Shown here: positions 60,675 to 64,000 of the stretch, piece after piece
How positions within the stretch are numbered: the first letter of the stretch is position 1
How the letters are laid out: each line of letters starts with the position of its first letter
Assembly (NCBI GenBank): GCA_921293015.1
Contig: OV121086.1
Coordinates: forward strand, 47,633,402 to 47,697,401
DNA: 64,000 nucleotides
Reading direction: 5' to 3'
Origin: Phorcus lineatus
Taxonomy: Eukaryota > Mollusca > Gastropoda > Trochida > Trochidae
Program-made: the position numbers and the translations under genes
The notes under the pieces: model-generated
The model's database searches: none
Seen by the model: the letters and a program-made list of their open reading frames with translations, nothing else
Told to the model about the DNA's origin: nothing

Positions 60675-60835
60675 GAGACTTCTATCAGCTTTTATCTTAT
60701 TGAAATACGGTAAATACAAACACGTCTTGACAAAAAGAACGATTTCTTTACCTTCACGCAGTCCTTTATCACACAGATAACTATGATCATGAATCAAACG
60801 TTTATTCAGATGTTCATTTCAAAGGACGGCAGTTT
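60675..60835 (+). repeat. Diverged duplicate of 62,975-63,110
   Basis: Shared blocks in the same order: GGTAAATACAAA, ACGTCTTGACAAA, ACACAGATA (or ATCACAGATA), ATCATGAATC and TTCAGATGTT. The partner lies about 2.3 kb downstream. ACGTCTTGACAAAAGA at about 53.38 kb is a further weak match. Non-coding, function unknown. Confidence 0.5.
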
Positions 60836-61698
60836 TGTAAATATCCAAGATGCCCTTGATGCAAAGTGTTTTGACACTTGGTTGGTCTTTACAATTTTTA
60901 TACCAAAAGACGAAATTAATGATTACTGTAATTAAATATAAGGATTAGGTGGGGGTTTCCGAAATCTTACGAATTGAACAAAATAATTAATTAGCTAATA
61001 TACGATATCAAAATAATCTAAATTGATTGAAAATGAATTTTTGATAGGAAAAAAACTTAAGGTAACCATTAAAAAAATTGGCAGAAGACTGATTAATTTG
61101 TGACATTTTGAACTTATTGTGACATTCAACATAGTTCATTTGAAACTCATTGAAAATTGGCCCAAGCGCCAACGATTCATGATTTGATATTCCTGTGTTC
61201 ATTTTGGTAAACGGTATCGTTCTATAAAAGTAATTCATATTCGTTCTTGTATACTTGGATAGTTTGCTTTATTCCCTTCAAGCATTTCAAATAACATTTA
61301 TACTAAATGGAAATTTCTTAGTATCTTTTATACCATTTTGTTGAATAAAAATAATTCAACTACTTTCGTGGCGGGTAATATTGGTACAGAGTTTCCTGAT
61401 GAAAATGGACTGTGATTGTCAAACGTATCGGAACATCAAGCCATTATTGACCATGGATGATATATGCCATGCATTTTGTATACACTGTTCGTAGGTTGAG
61501 GTTATGTTTGGTTTGCTCTTGCTTTCAAGAGTAGATCTGTTTTATCAAGTATCATTACAGTGCCAATGGAGGGAGGGAGTCCAGAGAAACCTGTTACCAT
61601 AGGTTGGTTCTTACCATCGGTATCCATACAATGAACTTAAGTTACTCATATTTTGTATCATTCCCTGTGTAAACCATCCTGCTACATCAGCGTAATTG

Positions 61699-62014
61699 CA
61701 TCAGCATAATTGAATCCGCTGGTCAAGCTCCTACCATATATCTCTTTCGAGCCAAATCCCTCGTACGGCTGGCGCGGTCTGGTGTTCGTGGCTGTGCTCA
61801 GCTGTTATTATTTAAGCCAATGAAATGTCTTTATCCAAGGAGCTTGAAGCTACTCTTTTGAACTTAACGGAATTTTCCATCAGGGTTGTGCCGCTGTTGC
61901 TGGATGCGAGTCGTCTCATTGGCTGGTTACATTGCTAACGGTACGAGACTTTTGGCCTAAAGGATATCAGGGTAAATGGAAGGAGCTCGATCAGTGGATT
62001 CAATAACGCTGATG
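61699..62014. repeat. ~316-bp imperfect hairpin (old foldback element)
   Basis: Outer arms 61,699-61,735 and 61,978-62,014 (37 bp) are inverted copies with a few differences (CATCAGCATAATTGAATCC against CATCAGCGTTATTGAATCC). Pairing continues inward: TTTCGAGCCAAATCCCTCGT pairs imperfectly with ACGAGACTTTTGGCCTAAA, and GCCAATGA (61,816) pairs with TCATTGGC (61,916). The centre is near 61,860. CpG content is higher than in the surroundings. Confidence 0.65.
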
Positions 62015-62254
62015 AATCAGAATGTGTGTAAACGTTCCGATGCTCTCTTCTCATACCTTCGATTGATGAAGATTTAGCCTAACTTTTTAAAATTCACTAC
62101 TAGAAACCTTGCTTGATATAAAAGAGTTTTCTATAGCAAAGTTGTCGAGACAAAATAACATTCAAACTCTTGCCCCATCGAAAAAGATAAATAATAGAAT
62201 AGAATCCGTGTTATAGAAACGTTTATTTGTCACGACATTTTAAACTGTAAGTAA

Positions 62255-62365
62255 TCACAGGAATGGAAACAATCTGTATGTCAACACGATGCTATCGGCT
62301 GAATCACTTCTTACCTCGTTCACAGACAACCTAAGTGTCCTTGTGCGTGATAAAACTTTTTATCA
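62255..62365 (+). repeat. Diverged duplicate of 63,300-63,405
   Basis: Shared blocks: GGAAACAATCTGTA (GGAAAACAATCTGTA), ACGATGCTATC (ACGGTGCTATC), TTCACAGACAACCTAAGTGT (TTGCAGACACCTTAAGTGC) and TTGTGCGTGA (TTTGTGTGA). Same orientation, offset about 1,040 bp. No ORF. Confidence 0.55.
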
Positions 62366-62691
62366 TCCGAAACTGTGTTTAAAAGGAAATATCATATGTG
62401 AAAGATCAATTGATATGAGCTATAGTGATTATCTGAATTTTACAACTAAATGACATCCCAATGATATTACATCTTTGAGAAAATTGCAATACCATGACGT
62501 CATGAACATGATGAGATGTAAATGCCATCACCGTATTGAAAGTCCAATGTCAAATCTGTGTTCAGAGATTACTTTTTTCATTGAGCACATATCTTCATTT
62601 TTCGATAGTAATCATAACAATACAGACGAATGGTTTAAGTGGTAAAACAAAGCATAAAATGGTCCTCATAAAAATGCCAAATAATTAGTTT

Positions 62692-62757
62692 TACTTTTAT
62701 CAACGAGAATTGAAATATTTGATATCAGAAGACACGAAAGTGAGATTCTATTTATAA
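62692..62757 (+). mobile_element. Solitary arm of the 16.7-kb foldback element
   Basis: TACTTTTATCAAC, TATTTGATATCAGAAGACAC and GTGAGATTCTATTTAT match the right arm at 16,815-16,880 in the same order, with a few substitutions. The opposite arm is absent. Confidence 0.65.
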
Positions 62758-62974
62758 GAAATATTCTTTACTTTCAATGAAAAAGTATATTTCCGAAAAT
62801 GGCTAGTATTGACGACTATAAATGGCTTTATTAGCACATTAAGTTGTTCTCGAAGTTATGTCGGAGGATCGACACTTTTGATCCTTTTACTTACCATCGT
62901 AATTGCTATCACTTTATCAAAGATGAAAGAGAAATGTAGGAAATGCCTTGAGACAGCAACGGCACTGTTATCTT

Positions 62975-63110
62975 CTTCTTTTTTATCTTGACGGAAAGCA
63001 GTAAATACAAAAACGTCTTGACAAATAGATTTATTGTTACTGCTTCTATAACATCACAGATACTTCAATCATGAATCGACCTTTTTTCAGATGTTTTTTT
63101 TATACTTCAG
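62975..63110 (+). repeat. Diverged duplicate of 60,675-60,835
   Basis: Carries GTAAATACAAA, ACGTCTTGACAAA, CATCACAGATAC, ATCATGAATC and TTTTTTCAGATGTT in the same order as the partner. Confidence 0.5.
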
Positions 63111-63299
63111 GTACACATAAATTGTAAATGCTCTCGCTGTAGAGCATTTTAACACGATTAAAATAAGTTGATCTAAACAACGGGTTCAGGATCAGTGGTA
63201 GAAAAAATTTAGGTTAATTATAAACTCTTTGATTCCAAATAATTGAATTGCAAATGGAATATATCTTTGTAATGTAATTTTGTACTGTAACAAGCCATC

Positions 63300-63405
63300 T
63301 GTTAGGAAAACAATCTGTAGTCTAATACGGTGCTATCACTTGAACCACTATTTCCTCACTTGCAGACACCTTAAGTGCCCTTTTGTGTGAGGAAACTATA
63401 TACTC
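63300..63405 (+). repeat. Diverged duplicate of 62,255-62,365
   Basis: Second member of the pair described at 62.26 kb. The duplicates at 60.7/63.0 kb and 62.3/63.3 kb interleave, so they are not products of one simple tandem duplication. Confidence 0.55.
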
Positions 63406-64000
63406 AAGCGACCTATTGCAACATACAAGCTTAGTATTGTGATCTACATAACATACGCTATAATTGAAACATTTATAGTTTGTTATTTTAAATAACAAAT
63501 AAGAACTACATGAAGTAAATAGATAACAGAAATAATTTCATTTCGAGATATAATATTTCAGACTACTGTAAACTCACGATTTTCTTACGATGTTAGATAA
63601 TTCTTAACCAAAATATTAAAAAAACTACTTTCTTTCATTTTTTGAGTGAAAAATCTATTTTAAAAATGGTATTTGAAACCCAACTGACCACACTTTTCTT
63701 TGGTATCAAATTTAAGTGTTTAAATGATAATTATACACCTCGGTATCCGGAGTGTTGACATGCTCACCTGCACGTTTCAATCTCTTTACAATAGTATCTA
63801 ATCGCAGATGATTGTTTCTGAGATGAGAGGGATCTTCAAAACACAAAAATGACACTGGCTGTCGTTTTATCTTCTATCATATAGTAAACAATATATCAAA
63901 ATACAGTAAAGTAATCATCAATTGACATATATATGTGCTTATAGTTCCTAATCTTCTAAATTCCAAGATAATGCTTCTCTCAGTGTTTTTCAGATTTAAA
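63406..64000. other. Right end of window; possible minus-strand donor
   Basis: No gene was identified. On the minus strand a strong donor CAG|GTGAGC ends at 63,768, with modestly GC-richer sequence upstream of it (63.77-63.85 kb). It could close another leader exon, or be chance. Confidence 0.25.

Noticed and set aside
62809-62991. 60-codon plus-strand ORF with a hydrophobic helix
   Set aside because: Overlaps the diverged non-coding duplicate at 62.98 kb, whose partner at 60.7 kb does not preserve the frame.
1-64000. tRNA, rRNA, U-snRNA and well-known miRNA genes
   Set aside because: I looked for B-box-like GGTTCGAATC words and for familiar conserved miRNA sequences by eye and found none; a tRNAscan-SE or Infernal run would be decisive.

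Overview
This window looks like nuclear DNA from an invertebrate animal, most probably a mollusc (a bivalve is my first guess). The reasons are: an AT-rich, gene-poor sequence with intron-type splice signals; many short non-autonomous DNA transposons and foldback repeats; a Ty3/gypsy-type gag remnant; hairpins that resemble ends of Penelope-like elements; and an exon resembling the N-terminus of P2RX7_C ('P2X7-like') proteins, a family common in bivalves, corals and fish. There are no operons, bacterial ribosome binding sites or long ORFs. The organism is an inference; I could not search a database.

Conventional gene content is very small. At 3,900-4,187 (minus) there is a good first coding exon for a single-pass, type II-like membrane protein, with an acceptor upstream, an in-frame stop before the ATG and a strong donor. 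A promoter-like CpG-rich patch lies about 1.2 kb upstream, at 5.33-5.51 kb. Several GC-richer patches far upstream (about 9.7, 24.7-25.1, 37.6-37.9, 52.65-52.9 and 63.77 kb) end in good minus-strand donors and could be alternative non-coding leader exons; this is a hypothesis. At 41,947-42,140 (plus) there is a lone first exon that ends inside the Trp codon of an 'RLxNxxW' motif like that of P2RX7_C proteins. I found no further exon of either gene.

The rest is repeats and non-coding DNA. From left to right: a TTTGG-like tract (0.1-0.5 kb); an inverted pair of hAT-like MITEs with 5-bp target duplications (3.1 and 5.9 kb); GAT microsatellites; an E2-box cluster (9.7 kb); a 10-bp minisatellite (11.6 kb); four same-orientation copies of a ~340-bp repeat (13.3, 14.9, 26.7 and 28.0 kb); foldback elements carrying TGACGTCA motifs (16.7, 22.1 and 46.2 kb, and a reversed relative at 35.1 kb); two Penelope-like palindromes (18.7 and 49.5 kb); a recent 96-bp tandem duplication (21.0 kb); a truncated LTR retrotransposon (28.8-30.2 kb); a second E2-box cluster (38.7 kb); a MITE with TGGGTCCCGTT ends (42.5 kb); two Tc1/mariner-like MITEs about 600 bp long with TA duplications (47.7 and 55.3 kb); a TIR element with a 46-bp minisatellite inside (59.4-59.7 kb); and a ~316-bp imperfect hairpin (61.7-62.0 kb). 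The 53-63.5 kb part also holds diverged local duplications of unknown non-coding modules.

No complete autonomous transposon, tRNA, rRNA, CRISPR array or complete protein-coding gene was found. The most interesting signals are the ribozyme-like core in the two palindromes, the repeated link between foldback elements and CRE/ATF palindromes, and the possible multi-promoter minus-strand gene.
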